Shown here one piece after another: positions 1-11,895 of a stretch of 64,000 bases of DNA; position 1 is the stretch's first letter; the number at the start of each line of letters is the position of its first letter. A model generated the notes under the pieces. The model saw only the letters and a program-made list of their open reading frames with translations. It had not been told where the DNA came from and made no database searches. Source of the DNA: Aequorivita sp. HC6-5 (GTDB lineage: Bacteria; Bacteroidota; Bacteroidia; Flavobacteriales; Flavobacteriaceae); assembly GCA_905182755.1 (NCBI GenBank), contig CAJJCS010000002.1:579001-643000 (forward strand). The letters run 5' to 3'. The position numbers and the translations under genes are program-made.

Positions 1-990
1 CATTGTTTCTTTTTCATGTACAGGGCCTATTTTAGGCTCTTTATTGGGAGGCTCTTTATCCAGTGATGGAGGCGCCATGCAACTATCTATGGGTATGGGA
101 GGTTTTGGTTTGGCCTTAGCGCTACCCTTTGCATTATTTGCACTGTTTCCAAATTGGTTAAACACACTACCAAAGAGTGGTGGTTGGTTAAACACGGTAA
201 AGGTTGTTCTTGGTTTTGTTGAATTGGCTCTAGCCTTTAAGTTTCTTATCAAACGCAGATCTTGTTGAACACTGGGGATTACTTAAAAGAGAAATTTTTA
301 TTGCCATTTGGGTAATTTGTGCCCTTGGTCTTGCACTCTATTTGTTTGGATTTATTAGGTTTCCACATGATGGCCCAAAAAAGAAGAAACTTCCTTTGGG
401 TAATATCATTGTAGGTGTTGCTAGTATTTCTTTCTTTTTATATTTACTACCAGGGCTTACAAATACTAAAGTATTCAAACCTAAAGTTATTGAGTGGTTT
501 TCCTCCACCTATGTTTTATAGTCTTTACGAGAGAGATCTAGGAATTACAGGATTTAAAGACTTTTATGATGGCCTAGCAGAGGCTAAAAAAGCTGGTAAA
601 CCTATCATGATAGACTTTACGGGATGGGCCTGCGTTAATTGCCGTAAAATGGAAGAGCAGGTTTGGACTCGTGATGATATTTATTCTGTTATTACTGATG
701 ATTACATACTGGTATCCCTGTATGTTGATGACAGGAAAAAACTAGACAGTGACAACACATTTAATTTTTTAAAGCCAACGGGAGGCACTAAGGCTATAAA
801 AACAATAGGTGATAAATGGGCTACCTTCCAAACCGTTAATTTTAAAAACAATTCTCAACCCTATTATATTTTAATAGATACAGACTTCAATCTATTAAAT
901 AGCCCTTTAGGATACACTCCAGATGCAGATGCATATTTAGAGTGGCTACAACAAGGTCTTAACACCTTCTCTGAGAACAATAAAAATTAA
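1..990 (+). CDS. DsbD-like thiol:disulfide interchange protein, C-terminal part (5' end outside window)
   Basis: This is the C-terminal part of a cytochrome-c-biogenesis (DsbD/CcdA) membrane domain followed by a thioredoxin-like domain. The family passes electrons from cytoplasmic thioredoxin across the inner membrane to periplasmic thiol proteins. Visible features are the membrane motif FSCTGPILGSLLGG near the start, several hydrophobic helices, and a thioredoxin active site GWACVNCRKMEE (CxxC) at about 625-660. The coding frame changes twice, near 250 (one extra base before the codons for SNADLVEH) and near 493 (one extra base before LLSGFPPP). Restoring both gives one continuous protein. 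The start lies upstream of the window. The shifts are probably sequence errors, because the text on each side stays family-like. Confidence 0.85.
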
Positions 991-1030
991 ATAGGCGCTT
1001 TTTTAATAATCTATTTAGTTTAATGTATTA

Positions 1031-1075
1031 GTTGTACTATATATTTTGGTATTTTTATCAAATAATTAGTACAAC
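1031..1075. promoter_or_regulatory. Inverted repeat just upstream of the regulator gene
   Basis: The 9-base arms GTTGTACTA (1031-1039) and TAGTACAAC (1067-1075) are perfect inverted copies separated by 27 AT-rich bases. They end three bases before the ATG at 1079. The arrangement could be an operator, for instance for autoregulation, or a 5' UTR hairpin. No binding protein can be named from the sequence. Confidence 0.35.
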
Positions 1076-1078
1076 ATT

Positions 1079-3887
1079 ATGCGTATACATAACATTGTTT
1101 TTTTTCTTTTTTGTTTTTGCACTACAACAACTCTTTCACAAGAGCTTCCTCCTATAACAAATTATTCTACGGAGCTTTACAAGGCAGGAACACAGAACTG
1201 GTCTATCACAGAATCTTCTGACAACTTTATATATGTTGCTAATAATGAAGGACTTCTAGAGTATAATGGGTCTTATTGGTTGTTGCATCCCTCTCCTAAT
1301 AATACAATTGTACGTTCTGTTTGTGCTGTGGGAAATAAAATTTATAGCGGTAGTTATATGGAATTTGGTTATTGGCAGCCAGGTTTAGATGGTATACAAA
1401 AGTACAACTCGCTTACTACAACATTAAATATTAATCTTATCGAAGATGAACAGTTTTGGAGTATCACTCCTTATAACAAATGGATCTTGTTCCAGTCTTT
1501 GAGCAGAATATATATATACAACACAGAAGATAGCACCGTTAAAGTCATTGATTCAGACAATACGATACAAAAGCTATTTAAGGTGGGTCAAGAAATTTAT
1601 TTTTTTGTTATAAATAGAGGCTTGTTTACTATTGAAAATGGAATTAAAAAGAAATTATTTGACGCAAAAGAATTCAATAATGATATTGTTGTACAAATCT
1701 TGTCTGTAAACAACAAAACACTTGCTGTTACTCAAAATAATGGTGTCTTTCATTTGGACAACACAAGTGTTAAGCCTTGGCCAATTTCTGTTACTACGGA
1801 TATTAAGCGGGCTAGTATATATACAGCACTTGCCCTTAAAGATGGAACCATATTACTAGGTACTATTGGTAGTGGTATTATTCATCTATCAGCCACCGGA
1901 GAACAGCTTTTTAATATTAACAGATTTAATGGTCTTGGAGATAATACCGCCTTATCTCTCTATGAAGATCATAGTAACAATCTTTGGGTTGGTCTAGATA
2001 ATGGTCTAGATTGTGTAAACATTAATTCTCCGTATTTAACTTATACTGATAGAAGAGGAACCCTTGGCAGCACCTATGCTTCTATAATTTTTGAAAACAA
2101 TCTGTATTTAGGAACAAATCAAGGGCTGTTCTATAAGCCCTTGGGTATAGATGCTGCCTTTAAAGTTAATACGTGGAACAGAGGGCCAGGTTTGGTGTCT
2201 TGAGCAGATTAATAACACTTTATTTTGTGGTCATAACAAAGGTACATTTCAAATAGAGGGCTCCACCGCTTATTTTATAGCCAATGAGATGGGAACTTGG
2301 TCTATTAAACCAATACCTGGTGAAAATAAAAACCTCTTAATTCAAGGAAATTACAATGGTTTAAATATACTTGAAAAGAAAAATGGTGTTTGGAGTTTTA
2401 AAAATAAAATTGAAGGCTTTGATATTTCTTCAAGATATTTTGAGTTTTCCTCAGATACTACTATTTTGGTAAGTCATGAGTATAAAGGAGTCTATACATT
2501 AGCCGTTGATTTAGCGTATACCAACGTTGGTAATGTTAAAAAACACACCTCTGTTTCTAAAGGCTCAAACTCTAGTATAGCAAAATTTTACGACCGCCTT
2601 TTATATGCAAACGAAGAGGGTATTTTTTTCTTAGACACCAAAACTGATGAATTTTTAAAGGAAGAGACTTTGAGCACTATTTTTTCTAAAGAATCATACG
2701 TGTCTGGCAAACTAGAGACCAATGTCTCAGAAATGTTATGGTTTTTCACCAAAGACGGTATAACTTATGTAACCAAAGAGCCCTTTACAGATTCTTATAT
2801 CATTAAAACAATGCAGATTCCAATCTTACTTCGCAAACAGAAGAAGGGTTTTGAGAATATTTCAAGAATAAATTCACAACAATTCCTCTCTGGGACTTCA
2901 AATGGCTATTTTTTAATAAACACTAAAGATACCCCTCAGAAGCGCTACGATGTTTATTTAAACGCTGTGTATGTTGGCCAGAGTAAACAAGAGGCTGCTC
3001 TAATTAATAAAAATCAGGACTTGTTTAAAGCTAGTGATAATTGCATTGTGTTTAAATATTCTGTCCCTGAGTATGATACCTATAAAATTTCAGAGTTTCA
3101 ATACCTTCTAGAAAGTGATTCAAATACCTCTTGGAGTGATTGGAGTACAAACGCTAGTGTTTCTTTTGATAATTTAAGTTATGGTGATTATACCTTTCGT
3201 TTAAAGGCACGTGTAAATAATACTTTGCAAGAGAGTGAGGCTCAGTACTCATTTACTATAGAAAGACCCTGGTACCTTTCTTTACCTTTAATTATTTTGT
3301 ATGTAGTGGCATTTATTTTCTTTTTCATACTTGTAAACGCATGGTACAAAAGAGGGTATAGATTAGAAAAAGATAGAATTCTAGAAAAAAGTAGTAGGGA
3401 CATTGCTTTAAAGGAGCTTGAGGCCCAAAAACAAATCATTCAATTAAAGAACGAAAAACTACAACAAGACATTGAGGCTAGAAATAGAGAGCTAGCGGTA
3501 TCTACTATGAGTATGATTAAAAAGAACAATGTGTTAAATGATTTTAAAGAAGAGCTTTTAAAGTTTTCTGAAATAGAAACGGTTGCCCCATTAGTAAAGA
3601 AGATAAATAAATCTTTAAATGATAAAGATGACTGGGAGTTCTTTGAGGAGGCATTTAATCACGCAGATAAGGATTTCTTTAAGAAAGTTAAAGACATACA
3701 CCCAAATCTAACGGCAAATGATTTGCGTTTTTGTGTTTATTTAAGATTGAATCTATCATCAAAAGAGATTGCTCCCTTGCTTAACATTTCTCACAGAAGT
3801 GTTGAGATTAAAAGATACAGATTACGTAAGAAAATTAATCTAGATCATAAAGTCAACCTAAACAACTACTTTATAGATTTAAAATAG
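1079..3887 (+). CDS. Membrane-spanning beta-propeller/Y_Y_Y sensor with LuxR-type HTH (PUL regulator)
   Basis: After repair of one +1 shift near 2188 this is about 935 residues. A signal peptide (MRIHNIVFFLFCFCTTTTLSQ) precedes repeated beta-propeller-like (Reg_prop-type) sequence to about residue 600. A Y_Y_Y-type domain follows (FQYLLES, WSDWS, YGDYTFRLKAR). Then come one transmembrane helix at about 730-752, a cytoplasmic coiled coil, and a C-terminal LuxR-like HTH at about 875-930 (LSSKEIAPLLNISHRSVEIKRY). No histidine kinase domain is present. Such proteins sense glycan fragments in the periplasm and bind DNA through their own cytoplasmic end. Its position directly upstream of susC/susD suggests that it controls the following locus. 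The HTH/GerE assignment is secure; the ligand is inference. Confidence 0.85.
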
Positions 3888-4118
3888 ATACAACATCCTA
3901 TTTTCAACTTACAACATTACCACAACATTTGTTTTAAAGACCTTATTTACAGTGGTTGCTGCTATTCACTTTACAATACAAAGATTATATATTTACGGGG
4001 CTTTTATTGCCATATTGATAATTTATACCCCGTGTATTTGTGATGTATGTGTTTTGTATAGGTTGAAATTAAGGAAATGTTAGTTTTCTATCCCTATCTT
4101 GTAACAAAATTATATTGA
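3888..4118. other. Intergenic region upstream of susC
   Basis: This 231-base AT-rich gap separates the regulator from susC. It should hold the main promoter of the polysaccharide locus. I see no hairpin terminator and no clean TTTG/TAnnTTTG pair. The nearest candidate is TATCTTG at about 4095-4101, which does not match the consensus fully. Confidence 0.3.
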
Positions 4119-7100
4119 ATGAAACACATTAGTATTTTTGTTGCTGTTTTTTGTTTTTGTTTTGTGGCCAGTGCCCAAAACTTTCTCATTGTCAGGGACA
4201 GTAGTAGAACAAGACCAAAACATACCTTTATTAGGTGCCACAGTTTTGGTAAAAGGAACTCAAAATGGTGTCACCACAGATTTTGATGGAAATTTTAAAA
4301 TTGATGATATATCAATAAATGACATACTAGTAGTGTCTTACGTTGGTTTTGTTAATTCAGAATTGCGCATCACATCTCAAAGTAATGTCACAATTTCGTT
4401 AACTCCAGATGTAGATTCTTTAGAGGAAGTTTTAATTGTAGGTTACGGTACACAACGTAAGAAAGAAATTACCGGTGCTGTATCTGTAATATCTAGCGAA
4501 ACTATTGAGGATTTAAAACCAACTAGAATTGAGCAAGCCCTACAAGGTCAAGTTGCGGGGGTACAAATTACCCCAAGCTCTGGTGCTCCTGGTAGTGGTC
4601 TAGATATTAAAATTCGTGGTATAGCCACCAATAGTGATAGTAGACCTTTAATACTCCTAGATGGTAACGTAATTGAAGATTTGAGTGTGGTTAACCCTTC
4701 AGATATAGAATCTATTAATGTATTGAAAGATGCAACTGCTGGTATTTATGGAGTGAGAGCTGCAAATGGAGTTATTTTGATAACAACAAAAAGTGGTAGC
4801 TATGATTCAGATATCAAATTTGATTTTAAAACCTACTACGGTATTCAAGAAACAACTCGCAAAATTCCTGTTTTAAACGCTACAGAATATGCAGGTCTTG
4901 TTAACGAGGCAAGGATTAATAATGGTGAAGCGCCACTTTTTAATAATGTTGGATCTTTAGGTCAAGGTACGGATTGGCAAGATGAAGTTTTTGAGGCGGC
5001 TCCTATATCTAATGCAGATATTACCGTTTCTGGTGGTACTGAAAATGGACGTACCTCTTTTAGTGCATCCTACCTAACGCAAGATGGTATTGTTGGTGGT
5101 GGCAAAGCTAACTTCAATCGTTTTACATCAAGGTTAAGCCATGACAGAAAAATTCTAAAGAAAATTGAGTTTAACTCTTCTTTACTTTTTTCTGGTATAG
5201 AGCGTAAATCTTTGTCAGAAAACTCTTTAGGTTCTGTACTTTATAATGCATTAAACAATGCGCCAACTTTTTCAGTAAGAGATCAAGCGGGTAGATATAC
5301 CTTAGCAGAGGGATTGGGTAATGAGGTAATAAATCCATTAGCCCAAATGGAGAACACCAACAATAAAACTAGAGTTAGAAAACTTAGTGGAAGTTTTAGT
5401 GCTAATTATAAATTTCTAGAACATTTTAAAATTGAATCTAGAATCCAAGCCAACTACGCAGAGGTGTTTGGATTTAGTTATACTCCAGTTGCTTTTTACG
5501 GATCTGGTAAAGTATTTAATATTGATACAGATAGAGATATCATTTCTCAGTCAGCAAACATATTTAGAGATTACACCTTCGATACTTTCGCTAACTATAA
5601 TAATACTTTTAATGAAGCTCACAAACTAGATGTTACTCTTGGTACTTCTGTATTTCAGACAACGGGAAGATTTACTGGCCTTACAGGTATTAACGTTCCT
5701 GGAACCACTGGTATAGACGTAGATATTCAGGACTCAGAAATAGTTACTGATAACTTCCAAAACGGAGGAAACACATTTGATGCAAGATTACTTTCTTATT
5801 TTGGCTCGTGTGCAGTATGATTACAAAGGAAAGTATTTATTCTCTGGTGTTATGCGTAGAGACGGTTCTACAAAATTTGGACCCTCTAATAAATTTGGTT
5901 ATTTCCCTTCTGCATCGGCAGGGTGGATTGTTTCTGAAGAAAGTTTCTTAAACGAGAGTAATACATTCGATTTCTTAAAAATTAGAACTTCTTATGGTAT
6001 TTTAGGTAATGACAGAATTCCAGACTTCGGTTTCGAATCTTTATTAAATGGTGAGGGTGCTTATGTATTTGATGATGAATTACTTATTGGTACAGCTATT
6101 GGAGGGCTTTCAAATCCTGAGATACGTTGGGAAAAGCAATACACTTTTGATATAGGTCTTGATGCTAAGTTTTTTGACAACAAACTTGATGTATCTATAG
6201 ATTACTTTAACAGACGTACAGAAGACTTATTAATAACACCTCAAACCTCTGGTATTTTGGGTGGAAGTGGGCCAGGTTCTGGTGCACCTACTGTAAATGC
6301 TGGATCTGTTGAGAATACAGGTTTAGAATTAAGTCTTTCTTATAGAAAAACAGTCTCAGAAGATTTTAAATACAACTTTAGTTTTAACGCTACTGCCTTA
6401 AAAAATGAAGTGCTTGAGGTAAATGGAGAATCTAGTTTCTTAGGAGGAGGTTCATTTGGTATTGGTCAAGAAGCACCAGCAAGAATGGAAGCCGGTTTAC
6501 CAATTGGATACTTTAGAGGGTATCAAACAGATGGTGTTTTTCAAACACAAGCGGAAGTAGATGCTCATGCACTACAAAGCAATGCGCAACCTGGAGATTT
6601 ACGATTTAAAGATACAAACGGGGATGGTGTTATCACAAATGAGGATAAAACATACCTTGGAGATCCTATTGCAGATGCAACGTTTGGTTTAAACTTTGGA
6701 TTCACTTACAAGAACTTTGATTTTCTTGCCTATGTGTTCTCATCTGTAGGAAATGAGATTGTACGTAATTACGAGCGTTTTCAGCCTTTAACCAACAGAT
6801 CTACAATTTACTTAGATAGATGGACCGGCCCAGGTACAAGTAATGATACGCCTAGAGTAACTACGGGGGCTACTCAAAACAATCAATTTTCTGACTTTTT
6901 TGTAGAAGATGGTTCATTTGTTCGTCTTCAAAACGTGCAAGTAGGGTACACCCTTTCAGACACTTTCTTGGAAGATTATAAAATTAATGAGTTACGTTTC
7001 TATGTTTCTGCCAGTAACTTAGTAACACTCACGAAATACACCGGGTATGATCCAACAGGATCAACTGGACAGCCTATTGGTGGAGGTATTGACTATGGTT

Positions 7101-7150
7101 TTTACCCAACGCCTAAAACATATTTATTTGGTTTACAACTAAAATTTTAA
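4119..7150 (+). CDS. susC: SusC-family TonB-dependent outer-membrane glycan transporter
   Basis: The ATG at 4119 starts a signal peptide (MKHISIFVAVFCFCFVASAQ). A carboxypeptidase-regulatory-like domain follows (LSGTVVEQDQNIPLLGATV). Next are the TonB box/plug (LEEVLIVGYGTQRKK, SGAPGSGLDIKIRGIAT, AANGVILITTKSG) and a long beta-barrel ending in FGLQLKF, as outer-membrane proteins do. The reconstructed length is about 1,009 residues, normal for the family. Two single-base insertions break the frame, near 4185 (right after AQNF) and near 5803 (before ARVQYDYKGKYLFSGV). It pairs with SusD and feeds oligosaccharides to the periplasm. Neighbouring GH16 and GH3 genes suggest laminarin as substrate; this is an inference. 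Confidence 0.93.
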
Positions 7151-7154
7151 CGCT

Positions 7155-8646
7155 ATGAATATAATGAGATATACATATAAAGCACTATTGTTTTTTGGAT
7201 TAGCATCTACATTACTACTTTCCTGTAGCGATGATTTTGTTAACGTTAACTCTGAAGACGAGAACTCAGAAAACTTTTTTAATACAGAAGAAGACTATCA
7301 AAACGCCCTGATTGGCGCTTATGATTTGTTACAATCAAGCTATCTTAATGTCATGCTTGGAGAAATTGCCTCAGATAACACCTTGGCTGGTGGAGAGAGT
7401 GCAACAGATGTGCCAGGAATTCAAGAAATTGATGACATGATACATACTCCTATTAATGATCAATTACGTGATATCTGGAATTGGATGTATGCAGGTGTTA
7501 ATAGAGCCAATTACATTTTAGAATTTAAAGACAAGATTGATTTTCCAAACAAACCAAACGTGCTGGGTCAAGCTACTTTTTTAAGAGCCTATTATTATTT
7601 TGAGTTAGTTAAATTCTTTGGAGATGTTCCTTTGGCTGTTGATCAAAGACTTTTATTTGGTGATCAAAACACTGTTGATAGAACACCAGCCCAAGAGGTA
7701 TATGCTCAAATTGAGCTTAGATCTTATTTTTGCAGCAGATAATTTACCACTCACTCAAACACAAACAGGTAGAGTTACTAAAGGTGCTGCTCAAGCATTA
7801 CTTGGTAAAGTGTATTTATATCAAAACAAATTTGCGCTAGCAGCTCCAGTTTTGGATGATGTTATCAGCAGTGGAGTGTATGATTTGGTAGCAGACTACA
7901 GTACATTATTTGAAAATGATAATGAGAATAGTATCGAATCTGTGTTTGAAATACAATATACAGACCTAGAAGGTGCTGGTTTTGGTTGCTTGCAATGTAG
8001 TGAAGGTAATGTGGCAATTGGTTTTAATGGTCCTCGTAATTTTAATGGTCCTTTGTTTGAGTCTGGATTTAGTTTCAATGTTCCTACTCAAGAGGTTTTT
8101 GATGCTTTTGACCAAGATGATGCTCGTAGAGAATTTGCCATATTAGATATTGTTGCATTTGCCCAGGCTAATGCAGATTTCAACGGCGGAGCAGGCGTAA
8201 CTTTTACAGAAGGTTTTGAGCACACAGGATATTTTAACCGTAAGTATATTCCAAGAGTAGGAGATACTAACATTGGTGATCAAAATCTAACAAACCCAGG
8301 CAATTATAGAGCTATACGTTTTGCAGATGTTTTATTAATGGGCGCAGAGGCGCACAATCAAGGTGATGGTAATGATGCCTTAGCACGTGAGTACCTTAAT
8401 AGAGTAAGAGAAAGAACTACGTTGAGTGATGTAAACGCATCTGGATCTGCATTAACTCAAGCAATATATAATGAGCGTAGATTAGAGCTAGTTGGTGAAG
8501 GTCACCACTTCTTTGATTTGGTTCGAACAGGTAGAGCTGCTCAAGAAATTGAAGGCTTCACCGCAGGTAAAAATGAATTATTTCCTATTCCTCTAGTTGA
8601 AATACAATTGGCAGGAAACAGATGGTTACAAAACCCAGGATACTAA
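7155..8646 (+). CDS. susD: SusD-family outer-membrane glycan-binding lipoprotein
   Basis: It begins four bases after susC. The lipoprotein signal ends in LLLSC (residues MNIMRYTYKALLFFGLASTL before it), followed by acidic residues SDDF typical of surface-exported lipoproteins in this phylum. SusD hallmarks are WNWMYAGVNRANYIL, GQATFLRAYYYFELVKFFGDVP, and at the end YNERRLELVGEGHHFFDLVR and LFPIPLVEI. One extra base near 7719 shifts the frame between the IEL and DLIFAADNLPL parts; the repaired length is about 496 residues. The protein caps the SusC barrel and captures glucan chains at the cell surface. Confidence 0.94.
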
Positions 8647-8660
8647 AAAATAAAATAATT

Positions 8661-10239
8661 ATGAAAATATCTAAAATATATCCCTTTCTTCTAAGTGCAT
8701 TGTTTTTAATTGTTGTACTATCATGCACACAGGAGGATAGGGATACAACATTTACAGATGGTATTGCAGTACCATCAAATCTTTCTTTGTTAGTTCAAAT
8801 AACACAAGATAACACAGGTTTAGTGACCCTTACTCCAAGTGGCGATAGTGTAGCACAGTATACCATAGATTTTGGTGATAATAGTGAGACAGCTATGATA
8901 ACTCCGGGAGAATTTTTCACTCACACTTACCAAGAAGGTGTTTATACAGCAAATCTAACAGCTACTAATCTTAGCGGTGAAACTGCTTCTATCACTCAAG
9001 AGGTAGTTGTTTCATTTCTACCCCCAGAAAATTTATTGGTAACCATAACACCTGTTTCTGGAGATGCTTTTTCAATTACAGTTTCTGCAACTGCAGATTT
9101 GGCTACAGGGTATGAAGTTACTTTTGGTGAAGATCCTGATCAAGTGCCTACTGCGTTTATGGAAGGCGAATCTGTACCTTACACCTATACAAGTACAGGA
9201 ACTTTTAGTGTAAAAGTTGTAGCCTATGCAGGCGGCAGTGCAACTGTAGAAAGTACTACAGATGTAGTGATTGAAAATCCAATAACACTTCCTATTGATT
9301 TTGAATCTCAAACCATTGATTACGGCTCAGCTTCATCAAGTTTTGGTGGCGCTATCACTTCTTTAATATCCAATCCTGATCCATCAGGTATTAACACTAG
9401 TGCAACTGTAGCTGAGTTTTTTAAAGAGCCAGGAGCAGAGGTATTTGCTGGAGGTATTCTTGCACTTGGATCACCAATAGATTTTACAGAATTTCAAGGT
9501 ATTACCATAAAAACTTGGTCACCTGCAGCGGGGCTTACCGTAAAGCTTAAATTAGAAAATGGTACAGATCCAAACATCTCTGCAGAGATAGATGCTACTA
9601 CAACTAGTGCAAACACTTGGGAGGAGTTAAATTTTGATTTTACAGGATTTACAGACCAAGAGTATTCAAAACTTGTTATTTTCTTTGATTTTGGGAATCC
9701 TGGTACAGGAACTACGTTCTATTTTGACGATATAGAGCAGTCTGACGGGATAGATGATGGAGATGGAATTTCACTACCTATAGACTTTGAACTTCCTGCA
9801 GATTCATACACCTTTCTTGGGTTTGAGGGTGCAGACTCCACCATTGAGATGAACCCTGACATGAGCGGTGAAAACACAAGTAACACCGTTATGCAAACTA
9901 TCAAAACAGAGGGCTCTGTCTTTCTATGCAGGTACTTTTGTAGATGTTGATACTGCTGTTGATTTTTCTAATACTGGAAAAATAGCTATTACAACTTGGT
10001 CTCCAAAGGCCAACATACCAGTTCGTTTGGCTCTCGAGAACCAAACAACGGGTGGACAAATCTTTGTAGATATAAACACAACAGTAGAAAACACCTGGGA
10101 AACATTAGTGTTTGATTTTGAAACACTAATTGATCCAGCTTTTGATTATAATAGAATTGTAATATTCTTTGAATTTGTTGTAGATCTTGCAGGAGATGGA
10201 TCAACCTACTATTTTGATGATATTGAGTTAATAAATTAA
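8661..10239 (+). CDS. PKD-domain surface lipoprotein with two glycan-binding-like modules (SusE-position)
   Basis: Start at 8661 (MKISKIYPFLLSALFLIVVLSC) gives a clear lipobox; an upstream in-frame ATG overlaps susD and is less likely. Two PKD-like beta domains (about residues 30-205) are followed by two copies of a module of about 155 residues (about 210-365 and 372-525). Each begins LPIDFE and carries NPDxSGxNTS, WSPxxxxPVxLxLEN-like, NTWExLxFDF and YFDDIE motifs. The frame shifts near 9910-9918, inside module 2. Position after susD and the architecture match surface glycan-binding proteins. The module itself resembles no family I can name with certainty, so carbohydrate binding is inferred from context. 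Confidence 0.8.
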
Positions 10240-10254
10240 AAAAAAATCGCGAAG

Positions 10255-11892
10255 ATGAAATATATATATATAATAGGTATTCTATTACTAACAGTTGTTT
10301 TAGGTTGCCAAGAAGATGATTTTGAATTTGGTGATATTGTTACACCTACAAATTTGCAGGTTGACATTAGTATTGCTGATGATAACTCTGGTAATGTTAT
10401 TTTAATACCAACGGCAGATAATGCTATTAATTTTCATGTTGTTTTTTCTGAAGGAGCGCAACCAGTTGTTGTTGGAAATGGCCTTGAAGCAAAAAACAGG
10501 TATACTACTCCTGGAGAATACCAACAACAGGTGCAAGTTATTGCATTTGGTAGAGCGGGTGTTTCCAGTAGTATTGTAGTAACTCTAGATTTAGATGTTG
10601 ATGTATTTATTGACCCTGAAATTTTGCAGATGCTTGCTGGTGATAGTTCTAAAAATTGGGTTTGGGATTCATCTAACGCTGGTCATTTTGGTGTTGGAGA
10701 TCCATTAGAAGATTTTCCTAATTATTTCTCTGCTGCTCCCAATCAGTTAAATCCTTGTATGTATGACGATGTATTGACGTTCAATACAGACCTTACTTAC
10801 AATCTAGAAACAACAGAAGCTTCATTTATTAATTGGGCAGAAGTGAAAAGATTTTTCCCAGATGCTACCCCTGGTGAGTTTGCTGATGAGTGTAGAGATA
10901 TTAATACTCAAATAGAAACAAGCACAACGTTTTCTATTATAGATACTAATGGTGTTCAAGAATTGGTTGTAACCAATAGTATGTTGTCATACTGGTCTGG
11001 TGCAATGTCTTACACTATTTTAGAGTTAAGTAGTAATAAGTTAATAGTTCGTGGTATCCAAGATCCTTTTGATCCACCTGGAGATGAACTAGCTTGGTAT
11101 CATACTTTTGTTCCACAAGACGGTTCTGGCGGTGCTGGAGGTGGTGGTGACGACGATTGTGAGACCACTGTTACTGGTGATACAGGTTCTGGTAATTTTG
11201 ATGTACTGGTTTGGTCAGACGAGTTTGATGTAGATGGTCCTGTATGTTCTGGAAACTGGAAATTTGATCTTGGCTCCGGTGGCGGATGGGGTAACAATGA
11301 GTTACAGTATTATACAGATCGTCCAGAAAACATTAAGGTTGAAAACGGTTCTCTTATAATCACAGCAAAAGCAGAACAATTGTCTGGCGCTCAGTACACC
11401 TCTGGTCGTATTAGAAGTCAAGATAATTTTGAATTTCAATACGGTCGTGTTGAAATAAGAGCCAAACTTCCAACAGGTGAAGGTACATGGCCAGCTCTTT
11501 GGATGCTTGGCGCAGATCTGCCAACCAATCCTTGGCCAGGTGCTGGTGAGATTGACATTATGGAACATCGCGGAATTGAGCAAGATCTTATAAGATCTTC
11601 CTTGCATTTCCCAGGAAACTCTGGTGGTGACGCTATTGGTAGCTCTACCATAATACCAGGTGTAGTCAGATAATTTCAACACGTATGAAGTTACTTGGAG
11701 TGAAGCAGACATTCGCTTTGCTGTAAATGGTAACGTGTATTTTACGTATTCCCAAACAGCGCTGCTGTTCCCTTTAACAAAGACTTTCTTCCTTATTATG
11801 AACGTTGCTATGGGTGGTGACTTTGGAGGTGAAGTTGATCCAAATTTTGTAGCCTCAACCATGGAAGTAGATTATATACGAGTTTACCAATA
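10255..11892 (+). CDS. GH16 endo-beta-1,3-glucanase (laminarinase) lipoprotein
   Basis: Lipoprotein signal MKYIYIIGILLLTVVLGC leads into a PKD-like domain. An accessory beta domain (about residues 120-285) and a Gly/Asp linker (GGAGGGGDDD) follow, then a C-terminal GH16 domain. The catalytic signature GEIDIMEH puts the nucleophile at E432, the assisting D434 and the acid/base E437. WSDEFD, NNELQYY and ARLPTG-type family sequence surrounds it. The end reads MEVDYIRVY. One extra base near 11665 and a missing base (or two extra) near 11753 interrupt the last 80 residues; frame repair restores SDNFNTYEVTWSEADIRF and PFNKDFFLIMNVAMGG. It should cut laminarin at the cell surface for SusCD uptake. 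Confidence 0.9.
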
Positions 11893-11895
11893 AAC

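Noticed and set aside
8622-8660. Upstream ATG as start of the PKD lipoprotein
   Set aside because: It overlaps the end of susD and puts 13 polar residues before the signal peptide. The ATG at 8661 gives a normal lipoprotein signal.
11302-11862. 186-residue minus-strand frame inside the GH16 gene
   Set aside because: The + strand has the GEIDIMEH catalytic site and family sequence on both sides; the minus frame is a shadow lengthened by the frameshifts.
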